From JAGIBJ01 sp032119795 (GTDB lineage: Bacteria; Actinomycetota; Thermoleophilia; Solirubrobacterales; Solirubrobacteraceae), in contig JAUMFO010000011.1 of NCBI GenBank assembly GCA_032119795.1, positions 186,001-250,000 on the forward strand: a stretch of DNA of 64,000 bases, read 5' to 3'. Position numbers and translations under genes: made by a program. Positions 19,162 through 27,078 of this stretch are shown here, in pieces. Under the pieces are notes generated by a model, which was not told the origin of the DNA, ran no database searches, and saw nothing but the letters and a program-made list of their open reading frames with translations. The first letter of the stretch is position 1. Each line of letters starts with the position of its first letter.

Positions 19162-19946
19162 GCGAGCACGACCTTGGGTCCGAAGGCGCGGAGCTGCTCG
19201 GCGTCGTCGTCGGCGAGGCCGGTGTCGCTGATCACGACGTCGACGTCGCTGAGCTCCCCGAAGTGCGCGAAGTGGTCCTGCCCGAACTTGGTGTGGTCGG
19301 CGAGCACCACCACGTGGCGGGCGCTGGCGAGCATGGTCGCCTTGGTGCTGGCCTCGGCCGGGTCGGGCGTCGTGAGGCCACGCTCGGGAGAGACCCCGTT
19401 GGTGGCGACGAAGGCGACGTCGACGAGCAGCGTGCGCAGCCGCGCCTGGGCCCAGTCGTCGACCATTGCGGCGGTGCGGCCGCGGACGCGGCCACCGAGC
19501 GTGAGGACGGTAGTGCTGGGGCGTGCGCTGAGCGTGAGCGCGATCGGCAGGCTGTTGGTGACGACCGTGAGCGCGCGGTCTTGCGGCAGCTGCTCGGCGA
19601 GCGCGGCGGTGGTGCTCCCCGCGTCGAGCAGAATCGTGCCCTCGCTCGGGAGCTCGGCCAGCGCCGCGGTGGCGATGCGGCGCTTCTCTTCGACCATCGT
19701 CTCTTGGCGCGCGTCGAGGTTGGGCTCGTAGTCGAGCCGCTGGACGGGGATCGCGCCGCCGTGGACGCGGCGCAGCATGCCGTGGCGCGTCAGCGAGGTG
19801 AGGTCGCGGCGGACGGTCTCCGGCGTGACGCCGAACGTCTTGGCAAGGACGGCTACCTCGACGCGACCCTGCTCACGCGCAAGCCGCAGGATCGCGCTGC
19901 GCCGCTCTTCGGCGTAGATGTTTGAATCTGTCCGGTTCGTGCTCAC
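19158..19946 (-). CDS. fruR: DeoR-family regulator of the fructose operon
   Basis: 262 residues from GTG 19946. Residues 12-70 are a DeoR winged helix (ERRSAILRLAREQGRVEV, VTPETVRRDLTSL, GMLRRVHGGA); the rest is the DeoR sensor domain, with LLDAGSTTAALAEQL and VVTNSLPIAL. The first gene of the operon, so it likely represses its own promoter and responds to a fructose phosphate, as DeoR-type fructose regulators do. Candidate binding sites lie over and upstream of its start. Confidence 0.9.
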   Translation of the reverse strand: MSTNRTDSNIYAEERRSAILRLAREQGRVEVAVLAKTFGVTPETVRRDLTSLTRHGMLRRVHGGAIPVQRLDYEPNLDARQETMVEEKRRIATAALAELPSEGTILLDAGSTTAALAEQLPQDRALTVVTNSLPIALTLSARPSTTVLTLGGRVRGRTAAMVDDWAQARLRTLLVDVAFVATNGVSPERGLTTPDPAEASTKATMLASARHVVVLADHTKFGQDHFAHFGELSDVDVVISDTGLADDDAEQLRAFGPKVVLA

Positions 19947-20018
19947 TTCTGTCCGTTTTAGCTCGTCGTGTGACGGGCGTCAACTAGAACAGAGCGTCTA
20001 CGCGCCGAAACGGACCGA
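19927..20018. promoter_or_regulatory. Candidate FruR operator region
   Basis: Three copies of a (A/C)CGGAC(A/C)GA nonamer: TCTGTCCGG at 19927-19935 and TCTGTCCGT at 19949-19957 (minus-strand orientation, 22 bases apart, about two helical turns), and ACGGACCGA at 20010-20018 on the plus strand. They span the fruR start and the 106-base gap before it, which must contain the operon promoter. Direct repeats fit DeoR-type operators; the link to FruR is inferred. Confidence 0.4.
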
Positions 20019-20052
20019 AATCAGCAAGAAGCGGGTCTAAGCGGGCGTAAAA

Positions 20053-21009
20053 CTACGTCTTGCTGCGTTGCGCGTACACGACCGCTATCCGCCTAGCTGC
20101 AGCCTCGGCATCCGCCTCGACTTCGTCGTTGGAGACGCGAACCACCGCCAGTCCGTTCTGTCTCATGTGCTCGTCGCGAGCGCGATCAGCGGCCTGTCGC
20201 GACGGCCGTTTGTGCACGCCCCCGTCGACCTCCCCGACCAGGCCAACATCGGGAAAGAACAGGTCGGGGTAGTAGGTCGCGCCCGGGAGAATGAGCAGCT
20301 GGTTCGTACGTGGACGAGGTAGCCCGAGCCGCAGCACGGCTTCGAGAAGTTTGAACTCCGATCGCGTGGCGACGTCGGTGTTGGCGTCGGACACGATTGG
20401 ATGCGCGAGCATCAGCTGCCGGATAAGCGTGCTACCCGCAACACCCCGGCCAAGCCGTTGCTCGACCACGTCGGTCCGCAGGAGGTTTCGGTAGTCGGCT
20501 TCGCGCCAGGCCTTCGTCGTGAGCGTCGGGCTTTCCCTGGCGGCGAGCCCGACGATCGCGCTCGCCGCAATCTCCACGCGCAGGTCGGTCAGTAAGACGG
20601 CGGTCCGGTCTTGGCGGGCGCTGATGATTCGAATCGTCCCGGGTCTCCCGGTCGACGCCATGGGCAGCAGCGTCTCGATGGTCCGGTCGCCGCGACGCTG
20701 CGGCGTCGTCACCCACGCCTCGCCTGGGCGCGGGTCAAGGAGCCCGTGCAACGCGGCGGCGCTGTAGTGCGAGATGGCCGATCCCGGACCGGCCGCCAAC
20801 ATCGCGACCCACAGCAACTGTCGGTCCGACAACGTCCGGTCGCCGACCACATAGACGCCGTGCGCGACCCGAGACACGGCGCCACGACGCACCAGCGAGT
20901 CGACCGTGTCGTAGGTGATGCCCGCGGCTGCGAGTTGGCTGGCGGAAACGCACCGGTCCTGGTCGGCAGCGGCGTCGTGCAGTCGTCGGAGAAGCGGCTC
21001 AGCGTCCAT
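20053..21009 (-). CDS. AbiEi-type N-terminal domain with DUF559 (PD-(D/E)XK-like) domain
   Basis: 318 residues from ATG 21009 (a longer frame reaches 21060). The N-terminus has the winged-helix pattern of AbiEi-like proteins (LRRLHDAAADQDRCVSASQL, then SLVRRGAVSRVAHGVYVVG). The C-terminal about 90 residues match DUF559/Vsr-like nucleases: LLEAVLRLGLPRPRTNQ, YYPDLFFPDVGLVGEVDGG and a final VVRVSNDEV strand, giving the E...D...ExD core of PD-(D/E)XK enzymes. This combination is widespread in actinobacteria, often as single genes; its biological role is unclear and no toxin partner adjoins it. Confidence 0.75.
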   Translation of the reverse strand: MDAEPLLRRLHDAAADQDRCVSASQLAAAGITYDTVDSLVRRGAVSRVAHGVYVVGDRTLSDRQLLWVAMLAAGPGSAISHYSAAALHGLLDPRPGEAWVTTPQRRGDRTIETLLPMASTGRPGTIRIISARQDRTAVLLTDLRVEIAASAIVGLAARESPTLTTKAWREADYRNLLRTDVVEQRLGRGVAGSTLIRQLMLAHPIVSDANTDVATRSEFKLLEAVLRLGLPRPRTNQLLILPGATYYPDLFFPDVGLVGEVDGGVHKRPSRQAADRARDEHMRQNGLAVVRVSNDEVEADAEAAARRIAVVYAQRSKT

Positions 21010-21108
21010 GGCTTCAACTTGGCAGCCGAAGCGTGCCAGTACTCCACCGCTTCGTCGCAACTTTGCGCAGACTCGGTGGCAACGGGCGCGCAGCTGGTCT
21101 GGGCCGCG

Positions 21109-21232
21109 CTGCCGTTCTGCGGCACAAAGTCCGTCGCGGAGCCGGAGAACCCGACGGAGTTCCCGCGCTGCTCCGCTTCTGCGCCCGAAAGTCCGTTGCC
21201 GAAGCGGAGAATCCGACGCAGTTGCCAGCGGC
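21109..21232. repeat. Imperfect tandem repeat, 62-bp unit, two copies
   Basis: 21109-21170 and 21171-21232 align over their whole length with conserved blocks AAAGTCCGT, GGAGAA and CCGACG. The second copy also folds: CTCCGCTTC (21171-21179) pairs with GAAGCGGAG (21201-21209). It lies in the 252-base gap between the minus-strand genes at 20053 and 21262, so it may act as a terminator of the latter. Confidence 0.55.
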
Positions 21233-21261
21233 CAGGCCGCCAGGCTGCGCCGCGACCCCGC

Positions 21262-22686
21262 CTACTTCAGCGACTGGGTCGCGACGCGCACGGTGCCGGT
21301 GGCCTGGTCGACGAACGACACGGCGACCTGGCGGCCGTTGGAGGAGAGCTGCGTGGTGTTCAGGCCGCCCTCGAGTCGGCCGAGCGGCGCGCCCGGGGGA
21401 GCCTTGATGATGCGGGCGCTGTCCTCGCCGATCCGGGCGGCGTAGAGCTTGGCCTTGGCGCCGGTGCCGCGCGTCCAGATGGCGAGCGCGAGCGGGCCGG
21501 CGCGTACGACGCGCAGGTCGTGGGCGTCGACGGCCGTGCTGAAGGCGCCGCGGGCGACGACATCGCCAACGTCGTCGACGATCGCCCACTTCGGCTGGCC
21601 CTGCAGGTTCTCTGCCTGCGAAGACGTCTGCTGCAGCCACGTCACCACGGCGCCACCACCGGCGCGCGCGGCCACGTCGACCTCGAGCGCGCGGCGGTCG
21701 TCGACGCCGCTGATCTCCACGGTCTCCTCAAGCGTGACGACGTCGTCTTCCTCGGTTCCGAGCGCGACGACGGGAATGCCGCGTTCGGCGATGGCGGCCG
21801 TCTGCTGCACTTCTAGGCCGGCGACGGCCACAGCGACGCCCGCCGTGTCGACGGAGCCTGCACCGAAGCGCTCGGCGCCGAGAATCGAGTTGCGCGTGGC
21901 CGACTTACCGACCTTGATCAGCGCGGCGACGCTCTTGGGGGCCTTGCCCTTGCTGGGCTTGCCCGTCTCGCGGCGACCGGTTGAGAGCGCGTGCCCGCCG
22001 GCGGTCATCGCCCAGTTGCTGCCGTCGGCGCCGTGCGCGAAGTCGCCGGTCTCCACGCCAGTGAGCTCCTTGCCCAGTACGACGGAGGCGCCGTCGACGG
22101 TGAATCCGTTGGCGGCCGCCGTCGGCAGGCCCTGGGCGGTGGTCGTCGGGACGAATGCGTTGGTGCCGACGACCAAGAAGCCGGACTTCAGCCCGAACGC
22201 CGCCGGGGCATTCACGGCCGCGCCGGACTGCAGGACTTTGAAGGCGTAGCCGGTGCCGTCTTTGCCGCGGGTCGCGACCCAGCTGGCGGCCGGGCTCCCG
22301 GCGGTCTGTCCGGAGACGACGATGTTGGAGGCCTGGTCGCGCGCCACGGAGGTGGCGAGGCTGCCCTTCGTGACCGTGATCGCGGGCCCGAGTGTGCCGC
22401 CAACGGTGAAGTCGCGCGACATGATCGTGCCGGTTGCTGCCTGGTTCCAGGCGACGGTCCCGCGACCGTTGGCCGTCACGCCGACGCGCGTCACGAGGCC
22501 GGCCTGTACGCCGGCAGGGGCGTCGGCGACGCTCAGTGGCGACGTCCAAGCGTTGGTTGCGGCGCTGGCCGAGCCGGCGAACAGCGCGACGCCGAGCAGG
22601 CTGAGCGCGGCGGTCGAGGCGGCAACGGGGACGGGTGTGGACGCACGTCGACGCGCGCGCGGGCTAAGGGCAATGGTTCCCCACAT
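21262..22686 (-). CDS. Secreted protein of unknown function
   Basis: 474 residues from ATG 22686; the start is set by the signal peptide that follows (SPRARRRASTPVPVAAST, hydrophobic core LSLLGVALFAG, cleavage after ASA). The body is beta-rich with recurring strands such as VTANGRGTVAWNQ, DQASNIVVSG and DGSNWAMTAGG, suggesting a propeller-like repeat, and it lacks Cys. No catalytic motif. It diverges from the gene at 22788 across a short shared promoter region. Confidence 0.65.
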   Translation of the reverse strand: MWGTIALSPRARRRASTPVPVAASTAALSLLGVALFAGSASAATNAWTSPLSVADAPAGVQAGLVTRVGVTANGRGTVAWNQAATGTIMSRDFTVGGTLGPAITVTKGSLATSVARDQASNIVVSGQTAGSPAASWVATRGKDGTGYAFKVLQSGAAVNAPAAFGLKSGFLVVGTNAFVPTTTAQGLPTAAANGFTVDGASVVLGKELTGVETGDFAHGADGSNWAMTAGGHALSTGRRETGKPSKGKAPKSVAALIKVGKSATRNSILGAERFGAGSVDTAGVAVAVAGLEVQQTAAIAERGIPVVALGTEEDDVVTLEETVEISGVDDRRALEVDVAARAGGGAVVTWLQQTSSQAENLQGQPKWAIVDDVGDVVARGAFSTAVDAHDLRVVRAGPLALAIWTRGTGAKAKLYAARIGEDSARIIKAPPGAPLGRLEGGLNTTQLSSNGRQVAVSFVDQATGTVRVATQSLK

Positions 22687-22787
22687 ATGAAGCAGTGAAC
22701 ACGGCCTGGGCCCAAAGTTGCGCAGGTTTGCTGTCGTGGACGTACGGCCGACCCGTTGGCGCTCTCCCGCCGCCCGCCGCACCCGCC

Positions 22788-23483
22788 ATGATCCGGGGCG
22801 TGGAAGAACCGCTTGCCGATCCCAACCTCGAGGCTGAGGAGCGCTCCACGTTCCGTGGATTCATCGACGGTGAGGAGGTCGGGGAGGGCACGCTCGTGCT
22901 GCGTCCCGATGGCGCCCGCTCGCTGATCCAGGAGATCAAGGGCGAGGCGTTCGGTCGCCTCAGCGGGAGCGTCGAGGTGACGTTCCGGCGCCGCTCCGAG
23001 CAGCTGCTCGCCGAGTCGCAGGTGATCGAGCTGCTCCACAAGGGCAAGCCGGCGTTCTTTGAGACCGCCCAGTTCCGCGACGTCCAGGTGCCGCAGCTCG
23101 GCGGCGACGTCGCCGCCTACCCGCGCACGATGGTTCCCGCCGCTGGCTTGGCCGTCGCCCTGCGCACGCTCCCCTGGGCCGACAAGGCCCGCTTTGCGCC
23201 GCCCGTCTGGCTCACGGCGATCGTCCACTGGCCGCTCGACATTCGCGTCGAGAAGAAGGAGAACATCAAGACGCCCGCCGGCAGCTTCGAAGCCTTCAAG
23301 GTGCGCATCCGCCCGAGCCTCGTGGATGTCGCCCAGTCGCTCGACGAGCTCTCCGCCAACCTCATCCCGCCGGTCACGGCCCACATCGATAAGAAGACCT
23401 CGCGCCTGCTGCGCGTCGACTTCCCGACCGGTCCGGGTCGCCAGGACCCCTTCGGCTACATCGAAGCGACCGACCTCGGGTAG
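22788..23483 (+). CDS. Unknown soluble protein, DUF3108-like beta fold suspected
   Basis: 231 residues from ATG 22788; GTG 22800 or GTG 22695 are possible, and no ribosome site decides. Contains a strand-rich body with EKKENIKTPAGSFEAFKVRI, the phrase typical of DUF3108/outer-layer beta-sandwich proteins (a loss or gain of substrate through a 'tpaGtf.a..v' strand). PWADKARFAPPVWL and a closing DPFGYIEATDLG are also visible. No signal peptide in this start choice. Function unknown. Confidence 0.6.
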   Translation: MIRGVEEPLADPNLEAEERSTFRGFIDGEEVGEGTLVLRPDGARSLIQEIKGEAFGRLSGSVEVTFRRRSEQLLAESQVIELLHKGKPAFFETAQFRDVQVPQLGGDVAAYPRTMVPAAGLAVALRTLPWADKARFAPPVWLTAIVHWPLDIRVEKKENIKTPAGSFEAFKVRIRPSLVDVAQSLDELSANLIPPVTAHIDKKTSRLLRVDFPTGPGRQDPFGYIEATDLG

Positions 23484-23540
23484 CGGCCCGGCAGCGAACC
23501 TCACGCTGCAGCGGATCGGGACAGGCCGAGCCCGCCGTAG

Positions 23541-23729
23541 CGCCGGACCAGCACGTCCGAGTGGCCTCGCTGCCCCATCACGAGCGCGATCAATCTGCGC
23601 GGCGGTACCGGTGACGACACCTTCGCGATCAGTGACAGCGTTGGTCCGATCCCGGCGACCCTGGGCGGCGCGATCGACCCCGCAGCAGGCGAGCTGGAGA
23701 TAGATCGATCACACAGTGTTTCGGAATGA
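23541..23729 (+). pseudogene. Possible relic of a Gly-Asp repeat protein
   Basis: After a TAG near 23538 one frame reads INLRGGTGDDTFAISDSV, then ITPATLGG-like PIPATLGGAIDP and a TGA at 23727-23729. The GGTGDDTF string is characteristic of calcium-binding or surface repeat proteins such as the protease just downstream. There is no start codon with a ribosome site and only about 60 codons. The rest of this 355-base gap is an AT-rich segment (23715-23790) that likely holds the promoter of the next gene. Confidence 0.25.
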
Positions 23730-23747
23730 CATTCTAAATTGCATTCC
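23723..23747. promoter_or_regulatory. Inverted repeat RGAAYG-N13-CRTTCY upstream of the protease
   Basis: GGAATG (23723-23728) and CATTCC (23742-23747) are 13 bases apart, with a third GACATTCT element inside. The same geometry occurs at 50665-50689 (AGAACG-N13-CGTTCT, also with an inner GATTCT). It sits in an AT-rich stretch about 170 bases before the protease start, so it is a likely operator of a palindrome-binding, TetR-like repressor. Confidence 0.4.
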
Positions 23748-23916
23748 ATAATATGACGGTGTTTTAACGCATCTATTTTCGCTTGTTGCCGGAGAGTATT
23801 CGCTACGGTGGCGACGTCTTCGCCGTCCCCCGCGTGGGGTGAAGACACCGTCCCACAAGTGCACCCTGCGACCCCAGTTGCGGGTGTGTGCTGCTCCATG
23901 CGAAAGGTCGCTTTCG

Positions 23917-26900
23917 GTGAATACACCGCCCTCTCACTCATTTGTCCGGTATCCGGTCTTTGGCGCCGCCCATGCGGGTGCGCTGAAGTCCGTCGTCTTG
24001 GTCTCCGCGGCGCTGCTCGGCACGCCCGCGGCCGCCTTGGCAGCGTCGCCGAAGCTCCCGACTGCAGCCGCCCCTCGCGCGACCTCCACGGTCCCGACTG
24101 TCCAAGTGCAGTTCCGCGACGGGACCTCGGTCTCGGCGGCCTCCGGTGGTCAGCTGCAATTTGGAGACGGTGCGGCTCAGGCGCGCGTCAACAGTGCGCT
24201 GGCTGGCCTGCCCACCGATGTGCGACCGATCTTCGAGCGCTCCCCGGCGACGCTCGACCGCGAGCGTGCGACCTTGGAGCAGCAGGGGAAGAACCCGGCC
24301 GACCTCACGGTCTGGTTTGAGTTCGAGGTTGGCTCGACTGCCGCCGCCAAGGAGCTTGCCGCCCGCTTGTCGTCTGACCCGCTTGTCGTCCGCGCGTACA
24401 CCGTTGACCCGACGCCTCCGCCTCCGCCGACCGCCGGCACGGCACCCTCATACGCGGCATTCCAGGCGCCAATGTTCCAGTCGTTGGGTATCGATACGGC
24501 GCAGTCCGTTCCGGGCGTGCTCGGGACGGACATCCGCGTGGCCGACGTCGAGTACACGATCGACCTCAGCCACCAGGAGTTCAGCGGCCAGAACGCGCGG
24601 GTGATCAACCCGGTCGACAGTTCTGGCTTCACCGATGCGTCGCACGGCACCGGTACTGGCTCGGTGATCGTCGGTCAGCGCGACGGCCACGGCATCGACG
24701 GCATCGCCCCCAGCTCTGAGTTCCTCTTCCAGAGCGAGATCGGAAACCGTGCGGGCGCCATCGATCAGGCCTCGGCTGCGCTGCGCCCTGGTGACGTGAT
24801 GGTCCTGGAGATGCAGGACGGGCTCCCGGGCGGCCCCGACGGGGCCTACACCCCGGCGGAAATCAACCCCGCCGTTCGGACGGCCGTGACGAACGCGGTC
24901 AAGAAGGGCGTGATCGTCACGGCGGCAGCAGGCAACGGCAACGCCAATCTCGATGCGCCCGAATACGTTGCGGCGATGGGCGTCGACTCGGGTTCGATCA
25001 TCGTCGGTGCCAACGGCTCGGACTTCTGCTCGAGCACGCGCTCCCCCCTGATTAGCGATTTCGCCCCGACCAGGGTCTACTTCTCCACCTATGGCAGCCG
25101 CGTGTCGGTCTCGGCGCCGGGGCAGTGTGTCCCAAGCGCCACCATCGGTGGTGATGTGGCCCCGAACGGTCCCGGCACGGCCGACGACTACTCGTACTTC
25201 AACGGCACCTCGTCGGCGACCGCCGTTACCGGCGGTGTCCTGACCGCGCTCTCAGGCGCGTTCAAGGCGAAGTACGGCGTCGCGCTCGAGCCGCTGATGG
25301 CTCGACACATGCTGAAAAAGACCGGCCGCGCCCAGCAGCAGGTCAACGGTACGCCGATCGGCCCGCAGATCAACCTGCGTGCAGCGATCGATGGTCTCAC
25401 TGCGCTGCCTGATACGCAGCTCACCAGCGGACCGGCCGCGCTCTCGACGATCTCGGACCCGCGCCCGACGTTCGGCTTCAGTGCGAGTCGCACCGGGGTG
25501 TCCTACGAATGCCGCTTCGTTCCGACCACCGGCGCGGTGACGCCGGCCTTCGGCAATTGCGGAACGGCGGGGACGTATCGACCGGCGACCGACTTGGCCG
25601 ATGGCACCTACGAGTTCCAGGTCCGCGCGACGACCGGCGCCAACGAGTACGACCCGACGCCGGCGAAGCGAACCTTCACCGTCGCAAAGCCTGCGACCGT
25701 GGCCGTGGCCTCGGGCGTGCTGACGCTGAACGCGACCTCGGTTCGCCGAAACTTCGCGGTGAGCGTCCAGGGTTCGGCGTACCGCGCGACGGATACGCAA
25801 GGCATCGTCGCCGGCAGCGGCTGCAGCCAGGTCTCCACGACCGAGGTGCAGTGCCCAACTGCCGGGGTCACCTCGATCTCCGCAACGGGCAGCCCTGACA
25901 ACGACGTACTGAAGGTCGACGCGTCGGTTTCGGTTCCGACCAGGCTGGACGGCGGAAACGGCAATGACACGCTGACTGGCGCATCCGGCGCGTTCAGCGG
26001 ATCCGGTGGCAACGGCGATGACGTGGTGACCGGTGGTCCGGTTGCCGATACGTTGATCGGTGGCGAGGGTGCTGATGTGCTTTCCGGTGGCGGCGGCGGC
26101 GATTTGCTCGGCGGTAACGGTGGTAATGATCGGTATGTGCTGGGTGGCGGAGATGACTCCGTGTACGACTCCGGCCCGGTGGCTGATGTCGATGTGCTGG
26201 ATCTCTCGGCGGTTGCGTCGGGTGTGACGGTGGCGCGCACGGCGGCGTCGTCGATGAGTGTTTCGGCGACGGGGCAGACTGGCACGGTCACGAGGATCGA
26301 CTCGATCATCGGCAGTGCGTTTGCCGACACGATCACCACCGGCGATACCGGTTTCACCGTCTCAGCCGGCAACGGCAACGACGTGGTGACCGGTGGTCCG
26401 GTTGCCGATACGTTGATCGGTGGCGAGGGTGCTGATGTGCTTTCCGGTGGCGGCGGCGGCGATTTGCTCGGCGGTAACGGTGGTAATGATCGGTATGTGC
26501 TGGGTGGCGGAGATGACTCCGTGTACGACTCCGGCCCGGTGGCTGATGTCGATGTGCTGGATCTCTCGGCGGTTGCGTCGGGTGTGACGGTGGCGCGCAC
26601 GGCGGCGTCGTCGATGAGTGTTTCGGCGACGGGGCAGACTGGCACGGTCACGAGGATCGACTCGATCATCGGCAGTGCGTTTGCCGACACGATCACCACC
26701 GGCGATACCGGTTTCACCGTCTCAGCCGGCAACGGCAACGACGTGGTGACCGGTGGTCCGGGTGCCGACACGCTGATCGGTGGCGCTGGGCTCGACGTGG
26801 TCGAAGGCAAGGCCGGCGACGACACGATCAACTCCAAGGACGGAGTGGGCGAGACGGTGAACTGCGGCGACGGGACCGACAGCGCCGTGGTTGACGCGGC

Positions 26901-26937
26901 TGACCAGCGCACCGCCTGCGAGGCGGTCAGCTTCTAG
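23917..26937 (+). CDS. Secreted subtilisin-like (S8) protease with RTX-type repeats
   Basis: 1006 residues from GTG 23917, preceded by AAAGG nine bases away and followed by a signal region (LKSVVLVSAALLGTPAAALA); GTG 23839 would add 26 residues. The protease domain (about 190-500) has the likely catalytic Asp210 (VADVEYTIDL), His243 (SHGTGTGSV), the oxyanion Asn in AAAGNGN and Ser432 (NGTSSATAVTGG). A YECRF-type Ig-like domain follows near 530-620. The last 350 residues are glycine-aspartate repeats (GGEGADVLSGGGGGDLLGG) that bind calcium in RTX proteins. Codons use more T at third positions than neighbours, hinting at transfer. Confidence 0.85.
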   Translation: MNTPPSHSFVRYPVFGAAHAGALKSVVLVSAALLGTPAAALAASPKLPTAAAPRATSTVPTVQVQFRDGTSVSAASGGQLQFGDGAAQARVNSALAGLPTDVRPIFERSPATLDRERATLEQQGKNPADLTVWFEFEVGSTAAAKELAARLSSDPLVVRAYTVDPTPPPPPTAGTAPSYAAFQAPMFQSLGIDTAQSVPGVLGTDIRVADVEYTIDLSHQEFSGQNARVINPVDSSGFTDASHGTGTGSVIVGQRDGHGIDGIAPSSEFLFQSEIGNRAGAIDQASAALRPGDVMVLEMQDGLPGGPDGAYTPAEINPAVRTAVTNAVKKGVIVTAAAGNGNANLDAPEYVAAMGVDSGSIIVGANGSDFCSSTRSPLISDFAPTRVYFSTYGSRVSVSAPGQCVPSATIGGDVAPNGPGTADDYSYFNGTSSATAVTGGVLTALSGAFKAKYGVALEPLMARHMLKKTGRAQQQVNGTPIGPQINLRAAIDGLTALPDTQLTSGPAALSTISDPRPTFGFSASRTGVSYECRFVPTTGAVTPAFGNCGTAGTYRPATDLADGTYEFQVRATTGANEYDPTPAKRTFTVAKPATVAVASGVLTLNATSVRRNFAVSVQGSAYRATDTQGIVAGSGCSQVSTTEVQCPTAGVTSISATGSPDNDVLKVDASVSVPTRLDGGNGNDTLTGASGAFSGSGGNGDDVVTGGPVADTLIGGEGADVLSGGGGGDLLGGNGGNDRYVLGGGDDSVYDSGPVADVDVLDLSAVASGVTVARTAASSMSVSATGQTGTVTRIDSIIGSAFADTITTGDTGFTVSAGNGNDVVTGGPVADTLIGGEGADVLSGGGGGDLLGGNGGNDRYVLGGGDDSVYDSGPVADVDVLDLSAVASGVTVARTAASSMSVSATGQTGTVTRIDSIIGSAFADTITTGDTGFTVSAGNGNDVVTGGPGADTLIGGAGLDVVEGKAGDDTINSKDGVGETVNCGDGTDSAVVDAADQRTACEAVSF
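26021..26760. repeat. Perfect 360-bp tandem duplication inside the protease gene
   Basis: 26041-26400 and 26401-26760 are identical base for base; identity extends left to 26021, so two full units plus 20 bases. 360 is divisible by three, so 120 codons are repeated in frame. Each unit carries one calcium-binding Gly-Asp block and one strand-rich block (LDLSAVASGVTVARTAASS). Not a single synonymous change means a very recent event or gene conversion. Confidence 0.95.
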
Positions 26938-27078
26938 AGCACGCCCGCCATGTTGGCGGCAGGGTTCTTCCCTGCCGCCAACGGTGCGCGGCACGGCGTG
27001 CGCGCCGCGCGGTCCGTCGTTGAACGCCCCTGCCGTGCCTTCAGCAAAGGCCGCTCGCCAGATACCATCCCGCGTCTC

